The notes below the pieces were generated by a model. That model made no database searches. It had not been told where the DNA came from and saw only the letters and a list, made by a program, of their open reading frames with translations. DNA of 14,966 nt. Source: Terriglobia bacterium (GTDB taxonomy: Bacteria > Acidobacteriota > Terriglobia > UBA7540). Positions 6,150 to 13,087 of this stretch are shown here, piece by piece. A program made the position numbers and the translations under genes. Numbering within the stretch: the stretch's first letter is position 1; each line of letters begins with the position of its first letter. Where the stretch lies: positions 1 through 14,966 of the forward strand of contig JALHUF010000319.1 in the NCBI GenBank assembly GCA_022866195.1. The letters run 5' to 3'.

Positions 6150-7391
6150 ATGTCCAACCGCCGCAAATTTATGGGGCAGATCTTGGGGGGAAGCGCCACG
6201 CTGGCTGTGTCCGGATTGTTTCCGGCCAGCACGGTGCTCGGAGCCAATGAGCGCGTCCGCGTCGGTCTGATTGGCGCCGGCGGCCGCGGCCAGGAAATCC
6301 TTAAGACAGCGATGCGCTGCGCCAACACGGAGGCGGTGGCGGTGGCCGACGTTTACACGCGTCGCCTGGAGGAGGTGAAGAAATTCGCTCCGCAGATCCA
6401 GACTTACCAGGATTTCCGTCGCCTTCTCGATGACAAGAGCATCGACGCCGTCCTCATCGCCACGCCGCAGCATCAACACGCGCTCAACTTCGTTCCCGCC
6501 ATCCAGGCCGGCAAGGACGTGTACCAAGAGAAAACGATGGCCTTCAATCCCGACCACGCCAAACGCATGCGCCGGGCGCTGGAAGGCTCCGGACGCGTCG
6601 TCCAGGTTGGTGTTCAATCCCTGAGTGGTCCCGCCGTCGGACGGGCGCGCGAGTTCCTCACTCCCGAGCGCATCGGCACGATCACAGCAATTCACACGCA
6701 CCACTATCGCAACGCGCCGTATGGCGGGTGGAAAAGACCCATTCCCGCGGATTGTGACCCGCAACACGTGGACTGGAAGGGATTCCAGGGCGAAGCCAAG
6801 CCGCATGCCTTCGAGCCCAATCGCGTCATCAACTGGCGGTTCTACTGGGACTACTCCGGCGGTAATGTGTTTGAGAACATGGTCCACCAAGTAGGCTTCT
6901 GGTTCAAGGTGCTGGGCCTCAAGATCCCGCGCCGCGTCACGATGAGCGGCGGCAATTACCTTTCGCCCGAAATGGAAGTGCCCGACACCATGGACGTCTC
7001 CATGGACCAGCCAGAGAATCTACTCTTCACCTGGAATTCCATGTTCGGCAATGCGCACTTCGGCGAGGGCGATGACCTCGTGTTGGGCAACAAGGGAACC
7101 ATCCTGCGCAACGAAATGGACCAAGTCCGCTACGTACCGGAGGGCAAGGAAGAAGCGCGCGAGGCAACAGAGGCGGCGAAGCCTTCCGAAAAGACTCCCG
7201 ACCTGATATCCTCCGGGGACACGACCGACACGCACATGCAGAATTTCCTTGATTGTGTGCAAAGTCGCAAGGAACCGAATTGCCCCTTCGAGATCGGCTT
7301 CCGCTCCGCCATCGCCTGCCAGATGGCCATCGCATCGTATCGGCAGGGGCGGACAGTAAGATGGGACGAGAAGCGCGAAGAGATCGTGTGA
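6150..7391 (+). CDS. Tat-exported Gfo/Idh/MocA family oxidoreductase
   Basis: 413 residues from ATG 6150 with AGGAGG upstream. The open frame extends further 5', but that part is a shadow of the TIM-barrel gene. The Tat-like leader SNRRKFMGQILGG is followed by a Rossmann NAD(P)-binding motif, IGAGGRG (about 41-47), ATPQHQH (104-110), and the EKT triad residues 127-129 that replace the common EKP; K128 is the expected catalytic lysine. The C-terminal half has the family's beta-sheet domain with GGNVFENMVHQVGFW. Such Tat-exported dehydrogenases carry tightly bound cofactor and oxidise glycosides, often at C3, which fits the neighbouring DUF1080 proteins. A heptamer array starts 3 bases after the stop. 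Confidence 0.9.
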   Translation: MSNRRKFMGQILGGSATLAVSGLFPASTVLGANERVRVGLIGAGGRGQEILKTAMRCANTEAVAVADVYTRRLEEVKKFAPQIQTYQDFRRLLDDKSIDAVLIATPQHQHALNFVPAIQAGKDVYQEKTMAFNPDHAKRMRRALEGSGRVVQVGVQSLSGPAVGRAREFLTPERIGTITAIHTHHYRNAPYGGWKRPIPADCDPQHVDWKGFQGEAKPHAFEPNRVINWRFYWDYSGGNVFENMVHQVGFWFKVLGLKIPRRVTMSGGNYLSPEMEVPDTMDVSMDQPENLLFTWNSMFGNAHFGEGDDLVLGNKGTILRNEMDQVRYVPEGKEEAREATEAAKPSEKTPDLISSGDTTDTHMQNFLDCVQSRKEPNCPFEIGFRSAIACQMAIASYRQGRTVRWDEKREEIV

Positions 7392-7394
7392 CCT

Positions 7395-7422
7395 GTTGGT
7401 TGTTGGTTGTCAGTTGTTCGTT
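7395..7422. repeat. heptamer array 1 (GTTGGTT type)
   Basis: Four 7-base units: GTTGGTT at 7395 and 7402, then GTCAGTT and GTTCGTT. On the minus strand the words read AACCAAC and AACGAAC, the same words as at 13926-13946 and 14203-14209. The array begins 3 bases after the oxidoreductase stop. Confidence 0.7.
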
Positions 7423-7473
7423 GTCTTCCGCCTTCCTACCTATCTCTGTGGCAGGTTCTCGAAGCGAGCTGCC

Positions 7474-8205
7474 ATGAATCCGTTCCCATACGGACAAGGG
7501 GCCCGTGCGAAAGCTGAGCGAAGCATTGTCGTGTTGTTGCTCGCGCTCGCAGGTTGCGTGGCCGAGGGAGTCAAAATGGATGGGAAGCCCGCACAGGGTG
7601 AGACAGTCCTACTGGACGAGTCTTTCAGCGGCGCCACATTCGACCGCCGGTTACGTTGGCTGAACCCGCCGCCCGTCGTTGCGGTCCGCGATGGGTGGCT
7701 CAGCTTTTCGCCCGGCGATGAGACCGACTTCTGGCAGAAGACGCTGGATGGCGGCGCGCGCGATAACGGCCACTTTCTCTTTATTGAACTGAGCGGGGAT
7801 TTCGTGGCGGAAACGAAAGTGACAGGGGAGTTTCAAAACCAATACGACCAAGCCGGCTTGATGCTGCGTCGCGACGCCACTCACTGGCTGAAGGTGGACG
7901 CCGAAAATGACCCGGTGGGCACGCCCACCCTCGGCGTGGTCATCACGCGCGAGACCTCAGATTGGTCGGTCTCTCGCCCAGCTCCCAAGGAGTTCTTCTT
8001 CCGCCTGGAACGTCGCGGCGACTTGGTCGAAGTGCGAACCAGCGCGGACGGCCGCGAATGGTCCCTGCTTCGCCAAGCTACTTTCCCGCTCAGCGATCCT
8101 ATCCAGGTGGGCGTCTTCGCCGCCTGCCCCATTAAAGCCGGCTTGAAGGTCCACTTCGACTACCTGAAGATTACCCGCCCGCCAAGACCTGCCAAGACTC
8201 CCTAG
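7474..8205 (+). CDS. DUF1349-containing lipoprotein
   Basis: 243 residues from ATG 7474. The frame is open from 7396, but this start gives a lipoprotein signal: charged N-terminus, then SIVVLLLALAGC with a perfect LAGC lipobox. The mature protein matches DUF1349, a concanavalin-A-like beta-sandwich: FWQKTLDGGARDNGHFLF, QAGLMLRRDATHWLKVDAEN, a FFFRLERRGD strand and the SADGREW turn. Such proteins probably bind or process carbohydrate at the cell surface, consistent with the upstream sugar cluster. The ribosome binding site is weak, and a hairpin (GGCAG 7450-7454 with CTGCC 7469-7473, plus an inner CTCG/CGAG stem) ends exactly at the start codon, so translation may be structure-controlled. The gap from the oxidoreductase gene is 82 bases and contains heptamer array 1. 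Confidence 0.82.
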   Translation: MNPFPYGQGARAKAERSIVVLLLALAGCVAEGVKMDGKPAQGETVLLDESFSGATFDRRLRWLNPPPVVAVRDGWLSFSPGDETDFWQKTLDGGARDNGHFLFIELSGDFVAETKVTGEFQNQYDQAGLMLRRDATHWLKVDAENDPVGTPTLGVVITRETSDWSVSRPAPKEFFFRLERRGDLVEVRTSADGREWSLLRQATFPLSDPIQVGVFAACPIKAGLKVHFDYLKITRPPRPAKTP

Positions 8206-8228
8206 GAGCTGCCCCACAGGGCTGGGCA

Positions 8229-9467
8229 TCAATAAACCACCGTCTCGCCTTCCTTGAGGCCCTCGAGGATTTCGACGTACATGCCGTCCTGGGCGCCCAG
8301 GCGGACCGGCTGCGCGCTCACGCCCGTAGCGGCCTTGACTTGGGCCAGGGGAACGCCGTCGGTCGACATGACCGCGCGCCGGGGAATGACCAGCACATTC
8401 TCCTTCCGGGCCAACTGGACGTAAACGTCCACGCGCAGACCGACGCGCAAGGGGGAGCCGGGATCGACCTCCACGAAAGTCTCCAGGATGTCGGTGTCGA
8501 TTTTCTCGGTGGGATTATCGGTCTGGATTTTCTTTTTCCCCAAGCCGCCGCTGATGCGCACGATGCGCCCGTAAAACGTCTGGGCCGGATAGGCCTCGCA
8601 ACGGATATCGGCGCGCTGGCCGATTTGGACCTTGCCGATATCAGTCTCATCCACCTCCGCGCGCACCATCAGGCGAGTTGTGTCCGCCACCGAGACGATG
8701 GGCTGGAAGAGCGATTCATAGGAGATGGATTCGCCGGGGTTCATGTTGCGCTTGACAATGACCCCCTCGACCGGTGAGCGCACAAAGGTGTTCTCGTAGT
8801 TGTCCTCGGCCTGGGCCAGCCGCGCCCGGGCCAGGTCCACGTCAGCCTTCGCGGCCTGCACATCCTCGGTGCGCGGCGGGGCCATGATGAGCTTGTAGCG
8901 CTCGCGCGCCGACTCCAGTTTCGCCTGGCCCATCTTCCAGTCGCGCTGCGCCTGGTCGAGCGCCGACTGCGAAACAATTCCCCCCTCCCGGAAAAGCTGC
9001 TGCGCGCGCTCGTAGTTCTGGCGGGCGTTTTCGGCGGCGGCCTGGGCTTCCTCCATCTCCGCCCGCGCCGCGCTGCGCTCCTCGGGCCGGGCGCCGTTCA
9101 GCAGCCGTTGGAGCACCGCCTGGGCGCGCTCCAGGTTGGCTTGCGCCTCGTCCACGCGCGCTTTCAGATCGTCGTTTTCCAGCACTGCGACGACTTGGCC
9201 TTTGTGCACCGGATCGCCGTCAGAAACCATAAGCTCTTTCAACCGGCCCACCACCCGCGAGGCCAGCTTGATCTCCTGGGAAGTGGCGCCTTCCACGCGG
9301 CCCCGCGCCGCAAAGCGCCAGTTGATTTCCCCGCGGCGCACGCGAAACTCGCGGCTGAAGCCGTTCGAGCTGCGCCGTCCCACCGAAGTCACAAACCAGA
9401 CGAAAGGCACAAAAAGCAGCAACCCGAGCGCGGCAAAGAAATAGAGGTTTCGGCGGGAGGCAAGCAT
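8229..9467 (-). CDS. HlyD/DevB-type periplasmic adaptor of an ABC exporter
   Basis: 412 residues. One N-terminal membrane segment (about residues 8-28, LYFFAALGLLLFVPFVWFVT) is followed by a barrel-sandwich half (EIKLASRVVGRLKELMVSDG), a long alpha-helical hairpin rich in A, E, R and Q (about 100-215, coiled coil), then the returning lipoyl half (VRSPVEGVIVKRNMNPGE) and beta-barrel domains. This is the membrane fusion protein that links an inner-membrane ABC transporter to an outer-membrane channel. Its ATG overlaps the ATPase stop (ATGA at 9465-9468), showing tight translational coupling. No TolC-like gene is in the window. It ends convergently, 23 bases from the DUF1349 gene. Confidence 0.92.
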   Translation of the reverse strand: MLASRRNLYFFAALGLLLFVPFVWFVTSVGRRSSNGFSREFRVRRGEINWRFAARGRVEGATSQEIKLASRVVGRLKELMVSDGDPVHKGQVVAVLENDDLKARVDEAQANLERAQAVLQRLLNGARPEERSAARAEMEEAQAAAENARQNYERAQQLFREGGIVSQSALDQAQRDWKMGQAKLESARERYKLIMAPPRTEDVQAAKADVDLARARLAQAEDNYENTFVRSPVEGVIVKRNMNPGESISYESLFQPIVSVADTTRLMVRAEVDETDIGKVQIGQRADIRCEAYPAQTFYGRIVRISGGLGKKKIQTDNPTEKIDTDILETFVEVDPGSPLRVGLRVDVYVQLARKENVLVIPRRAVMSTDGVPLAQVKAATGVSAQPVRLGAQDGMYVEILEGLKEGETVVY

Positions 9468-10162
9468 CAGCTTTGGTCCTTCAAACGCCCGTCGTCAATC
9501 TCCAGGATCCGGTCGGCCAGTCCCAGGATGCGGGTGTCGTGACTAACCATGAAGATCAGCCGCCCTTCATTGTGCGCCAGATCGCGCAAAACTTCCACGA
9601 TCAGCCGGCCGGATTTCGAATCGAGTTGCCCCGTGGGTTCGTCCGCCAGGATGATCGGCGGGTCGCCGGCCAGCGCTCGCGCTACCGCGACGCGCTGTTT
9701 CTCGCCGCCGCTCAAATCTTCGGGCAAATGATGGAAGCGCTTCTCCAGCCGCAGGTGCGTGAGCAGTTCGCGAGCCTTTTCGCGGGCCGCTTCGCCCCGC
9801 AGGCCCTTCAGGTTGAGCGTAGCCTCGATGGTTTCCAGCGCCGTCAGCGCCGGAAAAAGATTGAAACCTTGGAAAATAAACCCGACCTTCTCCCGCCGCA
9901 CCCGTGGCAGCTTCCCCTCGCCGAGAGCGCTGACTTCCTCATTGAACAGGAAAACGGAACCCGAGGTCGGCTTCAGCAAGCAGCCCATCAGCATCAGCAG
10001 GGTTGTCTTCCCGCTCCCCGAGGGGCCCATCAGGATGTAGAACCTCCCCGGCGCAAGTTCCAGCGATACATCCTGAACCGCGTGCACCGCCGATTCGCCC
10101 GAGCCGTAAGTCTTGCTCACGCGATCGAGACGGACAACGGTTTGTGCATCATGACAGGCCAT
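9467..10162 (-). CDS. ABC exporter ATPase (DevA/MacB/LolD type)
   Basis: 231 residues with all nucleotide-binding motifs intact: Walker A GPSGSGKT (46-53), Q-loop Q98, signature LSGGE (150-154), Walker B IILADEP (about 170-176), and H-loop H208. It powers the permease encoded upstream. The start ATG at 10160-10162 lies inside heptamer array 2: the 7-mer CTGATGG supplies the start codon, and an in-frame stop precedes it. The GAGGG of the neighbouring repeat unit, about 10 bases upstream, is the only plausible ribosome binding site. The upstream four-helix-bundle gene stops 6 bases before, so translation is probably coupled to it. The first eight residues (MACHDAQT) precede the usual family start and may reflect re-invention of the start after an insertion. 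Confidence 0.92.
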   Translation of the reverse strand: MACHDAQTVVRLDRVSKTYGSGESAVHAVQDVSLELAPGRFYILMGPSGSGKTTLLMLMGCLLKPTSGSVFLFNEEVSALGEGKLPRVRREKVGFIFQGFNLFPALTALETIEATLNLKGLRGEAAREKARELLTHLRLEKRFHHLPEDLSGGEKQRVAVARALAGDPPIILADEPTGQLDSKSGRLIVEVLRDLAHNEGRLIFMVSHDTRILGLADRILEIDDGRLKDQS

Positions 10163-10188
10163 CAGCTATCAGCCCTCAGCCTTCAGCT
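10161..10188. repeat. heptamer array 2 (TCAGC type), left arm
   Basis: Four 7-base units with the core TCAGC: ATCAGCT at 10161, ATCAGCC at 10168, CTCAGCC at 10175 and TTCAGCT at 10182. On the coding (minus) strand these units encode the last codons of the four-helix-bundle protein, its TGA stop, and the ATPase ATG. Bases 10162-10174 are a perfect inverted copy of 10588-10600 in array 3. Confidence 0.8.
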
Positions 10189-10528
10189 TCTGAATGAAAG
10201 CCGTAAGCATGCGCTTCACTTCTGTCACATCTCTTGCCAAACCATCGTAGTGCAGCTTGTCGAGAAGACCGAGATCACAGGCCAACAAAAGGTGGTACTC
10301 AAGCTCGCTGGCCGAGCCCAAAGCGATATGAAGGAAACGTGCCAACTCAGGGCCACCACTTCTGCCGCAGCCTTCGGCGATATTGGCAGGGATAGATGCA
10401 GAGGACCGCCGAATCTGGCTCGTCAAGCCATACAGTTCCTCCTTGGGAAATGTACTCGTCGCCTTATAGACCGCCACGGTGAGCCCGTGGGCCTTGCGCC
10501 AGACTTTCAGGTCCCTAAACGGTCTCAT
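10169..10528 (-). CDS. four-helix-bundle protein, S23 / 23S rRNA intervening-sequence protein family
   Basis: 119 residues, ATG 10526-10528 with a very strong GGAGGGG site 5-6 bases upstream. It carries the family pattern: FRDLKVWRKAHGLTVAVYKA at the N-terminus, FPKEELYGLTSQIRRSSASI, then PANIAEG, the family's best-known signature, and an ELEYHLLLACDLGLL helix. Proteins of this type occur in insertions within bacterial 23S rRNA and, as Avd, beside diversity-generating retroelements; they form basic pentameric barrels that bind nucleic acid. Here there is neither an rRNA nor a reverse transcriptase. The gene is wedged into an ABC exporter operon between inverted heptamer arrays, and its final codons (KLKAEG, stop) are themselves repeat units. 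Function at this locus is unknown. Confidence 0.9.
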   Translation of the reverse strand: MRPFRDLKVWRKAHGLTVAVYKATSTFPKEELYGLTSQIRRSSASIPANIAEGCGRSGGPELARFLHIALGSASELEYHLLLACDLGLLDKLHYDGLARDVTEVKRMLTAFIQKLKAEG

Positions 10529-10573
10529 TTGCCCCTCCAGTTTCCCAAGCCAACCACCAGATTAGGCGTGCTT

Positions 10574-10608
10574 GGCTGATTGCTGACGGCTGATAGCTGA
10601 CGGCTAAC
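10574..10608. repeat. heptamer array 3 (GCTGA type), right arm
   Basis: Five 7-base units: GGCTGAT at 10574 and 10588, TGCTGAC at 10581, AGCTGAC at 10595 and GGCTAAC at 10602. The last overlaps the permease TAG stop (10604-10606). The array is the inverted complement of array 2. Confidence 0.8.
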
Positions 10609-11728
10609 TTTTGAAGACCAGCGCCGGGTCGATCTTAGTCACCTTGTAGATGGAGAGAACCGAAGACCCCAGGCACATCAGCGCCGTCACCACATACACT
10701 CCCACCAACACCGGCCAGGGAAGCAGCACTTGCAGGTTTCCCTTGCGCATCGCCTGAATAACCCAATAACTCACGAACATCCCCATGCCATAACCGACCA
10801 CGGAATTGACCAGCGCCTGCTCGATGATGATCTTGTAAAGGTTCCAGTTGGACGCGCCCATGGCCTTGAAGGTGCCGAACTCTTTGAGATGCTCGGTGGT
10901 GGCGGTGTAGATGGTATTGCCGACAATCACAGTGCCGATTACCAGCCCCAGCAAGGCCACGGCCAGCAAGGCAGTGCCCATGCCCGTATTGACCGTCCAG
11001 TATCTTCGGGTCTTTTTGCTGAACTCGTCGGTCGTGTAGACATCCACGTCCTTCAGATTTTCCGCGAGCCGCTGCTTCACCTCCTGTACAGAGTACCCAG
11101 GGGCCACCTTTGCCAGCACATAGACGGTATTGCCCTTGTTGATAAACGACAGATTAAGGACGTTCTTGAAGGAGGTGAAAATGTAGGGGCTCTGGATAAA
11201 CGACCTGGCGCCGCGCGTGATGCCCACCACGCGCACGCGGCGATTGTTGATTTCGGTTTCGGCGCCGATGGGCAGATCACCCAGCCGGTTTGTCTCAGCC
11301 TGGTCGTAGAAAACGGAATTGAAGTACTTCACGTCCTGAGGATTGCCCCGCACGATGTCCCACGGTGCTCCCACCAGCGTCTCTGGGTTGAAGCCGACCA
11401 TCTGCACCATCTCCTGACTGCCCGTGGGAGTCTTCCAGTAGCCGAAGGCCAGCATGTACTTATCCGCCCACAGGACACCCGGCACCTCGCGTACCTCATA
11501 GAGCTTTTTTTCGCTGAAGGGCCTGCCGAAGTCGAAATTCTCCAGCCCGCGGGCCGTAACCCAGATGTCGGCTTCCGTGTGGTCAATCAGGACACTGGTG
11601 TTGGCCAGAAAGGCCAGGTACACGCCTATCTGGATGGTGATCAGGACGACCGCCAGGGTGATTCCCGCCTGTGCCACCACGAAGCGGATCTTGTCGTGAA
11701 AGAGATTCTTGCGAGCAATAGAGACCAC
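10604..11728 (-). CDS. ABC exporter permease (DevC/MacB/FtsX type)
   Basis: 374 residues. The topology is typical of this class: one membrane helix near the N-terminus (about 16-42), a large extracytoplasmic domain (about 45-250), then three C-terminal helices (about 253-275, 300-325 and 337-360), with the conserved cytoplasmic EFGTFKAMGAS coupling segment near 283-293. It closely resembles DevC of the DevBCA exporters that move lipids or hydrophobic molecules across the envelope through TolC. The start is a GTG (11726-11728), with GAGG about 10 bases upstream. A -10-like TAGAAT lies on this strand at 11753-11758 with a poor -35. It is the first gene of the exporter operon; the four-helix-bundle gene separates it from its ATPase. 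Confidence 0.9.
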   Translation of the reverse strand: MVSIARKNLFHDKIRFVVAQAGITLAVVLITIQIGVYLAFLANTSVLIDHTEADIWVTARGLENFDFGRPFSEKKLYEVREVPGVLWADKYMLAFGYWKTPTGSQEMVQMVGFNPETLVGAPWDIVRGNPQDVKYFNSVFYDQAETNRLGDLPIGAETEINNRRVRVVGITRGARSFIQSPYIFTSFKNVLNLSFINKGNTVYVLAKVAPGYSVQEVKQRLAENLKDVDVYTTDEFSKKTRRYWTVNTGMGTALLAVALLGLVIGTVIVGNTIYTATTEHLKEFGTFKAMGASNWNLYKIIIEQALVNSVVGYGMGMFVSYWVIQAMRKGNLQVLLPWPVLVGVYVVTALMCLGSSVLSIYKVTKIDPALVFKS

Positions 11729-11891
11729 GGCAGCAGGACCTCAAACCAGTCTATTCTAGCATGCACGGTCCGCCACCAGCACTGCGCCCGCACAGGGCGA
11801 AAGATACGCGGCAATCGCCCCGTGCGCTGCGGGTCCGGAAGCAAGCACCTGTGAGGCGGTGAATCCCTGAAGCAGGAGCAGGATCCTACGG

Positions 11892-11905
11892 GCGGCGTGC
11901 GCCGC
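11892..11905 (-). terminator. GC hairpin just downstream of the LacI gene
   Basis: GCGGC (11892-11896), GTGC and GCCGC (11901-11905) form a 5-bp stem 10 bases after the LacI-family stop. There is no T-run, so it is at best a weak or Rho-assisted terminator. The rest of the gap 11729-11915 shows only the weak -10-like motif for the exporter operon. Confidence 0.25.
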
Positions 11906-11915
11906 GCGGGGAAAA

Positions 11916-12917
11916 TCAGTTCTTGGGCGGCGGCCCGGTGGATTCGCGAATGACCAGTTCGGGATCGATGAGGAACTCCCGGCCGCGCACCTGGGCATCC
12001 TCGTGTTCGGGAACCAGAGCCGAAAACGCCAGGTGCCCGATCATCTCCCGCGGAATGTTCACGGTGGTGAGCGGCGGGAAGGCGTACTCGGAGAGGCTGA
12101 TGTTATCGTATCCCGTCACGGAAACGTCGCGGGGCACTTCCAGCCCGTGCTCGCGCAACTCCCGGACGACACCGAGAGCCATGAAGTCGTTCACACAGAT
12201 GATGGCTGTGGGCTTGAATCCTGACGCCAGCAACTGGCGCGTGGCCTGCTGTCCGCCGACGGGGCCGTCGCAATCGGCCACGGTAGCATGCTCCACCTCG
12301 CCGGCGTAACGCTTCATCGTGTCCAGGAACGACTTCTTGCGGTCGAGCAGGGGCTCCAGGCTGATGTGGTGGCCCACAAAAGCCATGCGCCGATGCCCCA
12401 CCGAATAGAGGTATTCCACCACTCTCTGCATGCCCTTTTCGTATCGGACTTTGATGTTGCTGATGTTCCGTGCCGGGGTTCCCACGTCGTAGAAGACGAT
12501 GGGCAGATTGCTTTCGGTCAGCTCCTGAATGAGAGAAGGCTCCATCTCGGAGACAATCACGGCCAGCCCCGCCAGGCGACGGCCCATCATCAGGTGCACG
12601 CTTGACACCAACTGTCGCGCGCGATAGTCGGTGTTGGCCACCAGAACCTCGTAACCTCGGCGGTGCGCGTCCGACTCGAGAGCTCGGAAGATGTCCAGGA
12701 AGAAGGGGTTTTCGAGATTGGAGACGATCATGCCCAGCGTGCGGCTCTTGCCGCCCGCCAGGCTGCGCGCGTGGATGTTGGGATGATACTTGAGCTCCGT
12801 AATAGCCTTGAGGACCCGGGCGCGGGTGCTGTTCTTGACAGGACCTACGCTGTTCACCACCCGGGAGACGGTGGCAATTGAAACCTTAGCGCGCTTGGCG
12901 ACATCCTCAAGTCTCAT
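11916..12917 (-). CDS. LacI family transcriptional repressor
   Basis: 333 residues, the normal family length. The N-terminal helix-turn-helix is classic (LEDVAKRAKVSIATVSRVVN, residues 3-22), followed by the hinge region with HARSLAGGKSRTLGMIVSNL, and then a periplasmic-binding-protein-like effector domain (NPFFLDIFRAL, GHRRMAFVGHH, AIICVNDFMALGVV, VTGYDNI, LTTVNIP). It probably senses a sugar and represses a carbohydrate operon; the 3680-8205 sugar cluster is a candidate target but this is not shown. The start ATG 12915-12917 is 11 bases from its GAGGAG site. That spacer is the palindrome GCGGTTACCGC, and a perfect AAGCGCTT palindrome lies further upstream, so autoregulation is likely. Confidence 0.93.
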   Translation of the reverse strand: MRLEDVAKRAKVSIATVSRVVNSVGPVKNSTRARVLKAITELKYHPNIHARSLAGGKSRTLGMIVSNLENPFFLDIFRALESDAHRRGYEVLVANTDYRARQLVSSVHLMMGRRLAGLAVIVSEMEPSLIQELTESNLPIVFYDVGTPARNISNIKVRYEKGMQRVVEYLYSVGHRRMAFVGHHISLEPLLDRKKSFLDTMKRYAGEVEHATVADCDGPVGGQQATRQLLASGFKPTAIICVNDFMALGVVRELREHGLEVPRDVSVTGYDNISLSEYAFPPLTTVNIPREMIGHLAFSALVPEHEDAQVRGREFLIDPELVIRESTGPPPKN

Positions 12918-12950
12918 GGCGGTAACCGCTCCTCGGCCCAGCGCGTTTTG

Positions 12951-12964
12951 TGAAAGCGCTTAGC
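12951..12964. promoter_or_regulatory. putative LacI-family operator
   Basis: TGAAAGCGCTTAGC contains the perfect 8-bp palindrome AAGCGCTT (12954-12961) with the central CG typical of LacI/CcpA-type operators. It lies 37 bases upstream of the LacI-family start codon, in the presumed 5' leader, so autorepression is the natural reading. The rest of 12965-13087 shows nothing else clear. Confidence 0.5.
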
Positions 12965-13087
12965 CAAGCTAACTTGCCAGGAAACAATAGCATGAAACAG
13001 CCCAGGGAGGCTAACAGGAAAGGTTTTTCACAAATTTTGCAGACTCCCCGAGGGCTGCCAGGACCGGGACAGCAACGGCCCTTACGG

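Larger units (their letters stand above)
10161..10608 (-). mobile_element. candidate compact element: four-helix-bundle gene between inverted heptamer arrays
   Basis: Heptamer arrays in opposite orientation bracket the S23-like gene and lie between an ABC permease and its ATPase, two genes that are normally adjacent. The right array begins on the permease stop codon and the left array runs onto the ATPase start codon. A 13-bp perfect inverted repeat (10162-10174 against 10588-10600) links the ends. There is no transposase, and no target-site duplication is evident. The boundaries and the mobility are inference from layout. Confidence 0.45.

Noticed and set aside
3560..6890. Long minus-strand open frames opposite the sugar cluster (3560-4528, 5197-6003, 6030-6890)
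   Set aside because: They mirror the codon pattern of the genuine plus-strand genes, lack signal peptides and motifs, and have no sensible ribosome binding sites.
8206..8228. Bidirectional terminator between the convergent DUF1349 and HlyD genes
   Set aside because: Only a 4-bp GCCC/GGGC stem without a T-run is present in the 23-base gap.
10161..10608. Diversity-generating retroelement (the four-helix-bundle protein resembles Avd)
   Set aside because: No reverse transcriptase and no template/variable repeat pair with adenine-specific changes was seen in the window; the four-helix-bundle gene alone is not sufficient.
10161..10608. 23S rRNA intervening sequence
   Set aside because: The flanks are protein-coding exporter genes; no rRNA sequence is present.
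9473..11854. Two long plus-strand open frames (9473-10579 and 10730-11854) opposite the exporter operon
   Set aside because: They are antisense shadows of the high-GC permease, four-helix-bundle and ATPase genes, which have complete family motifs; the antisense peptides show none.
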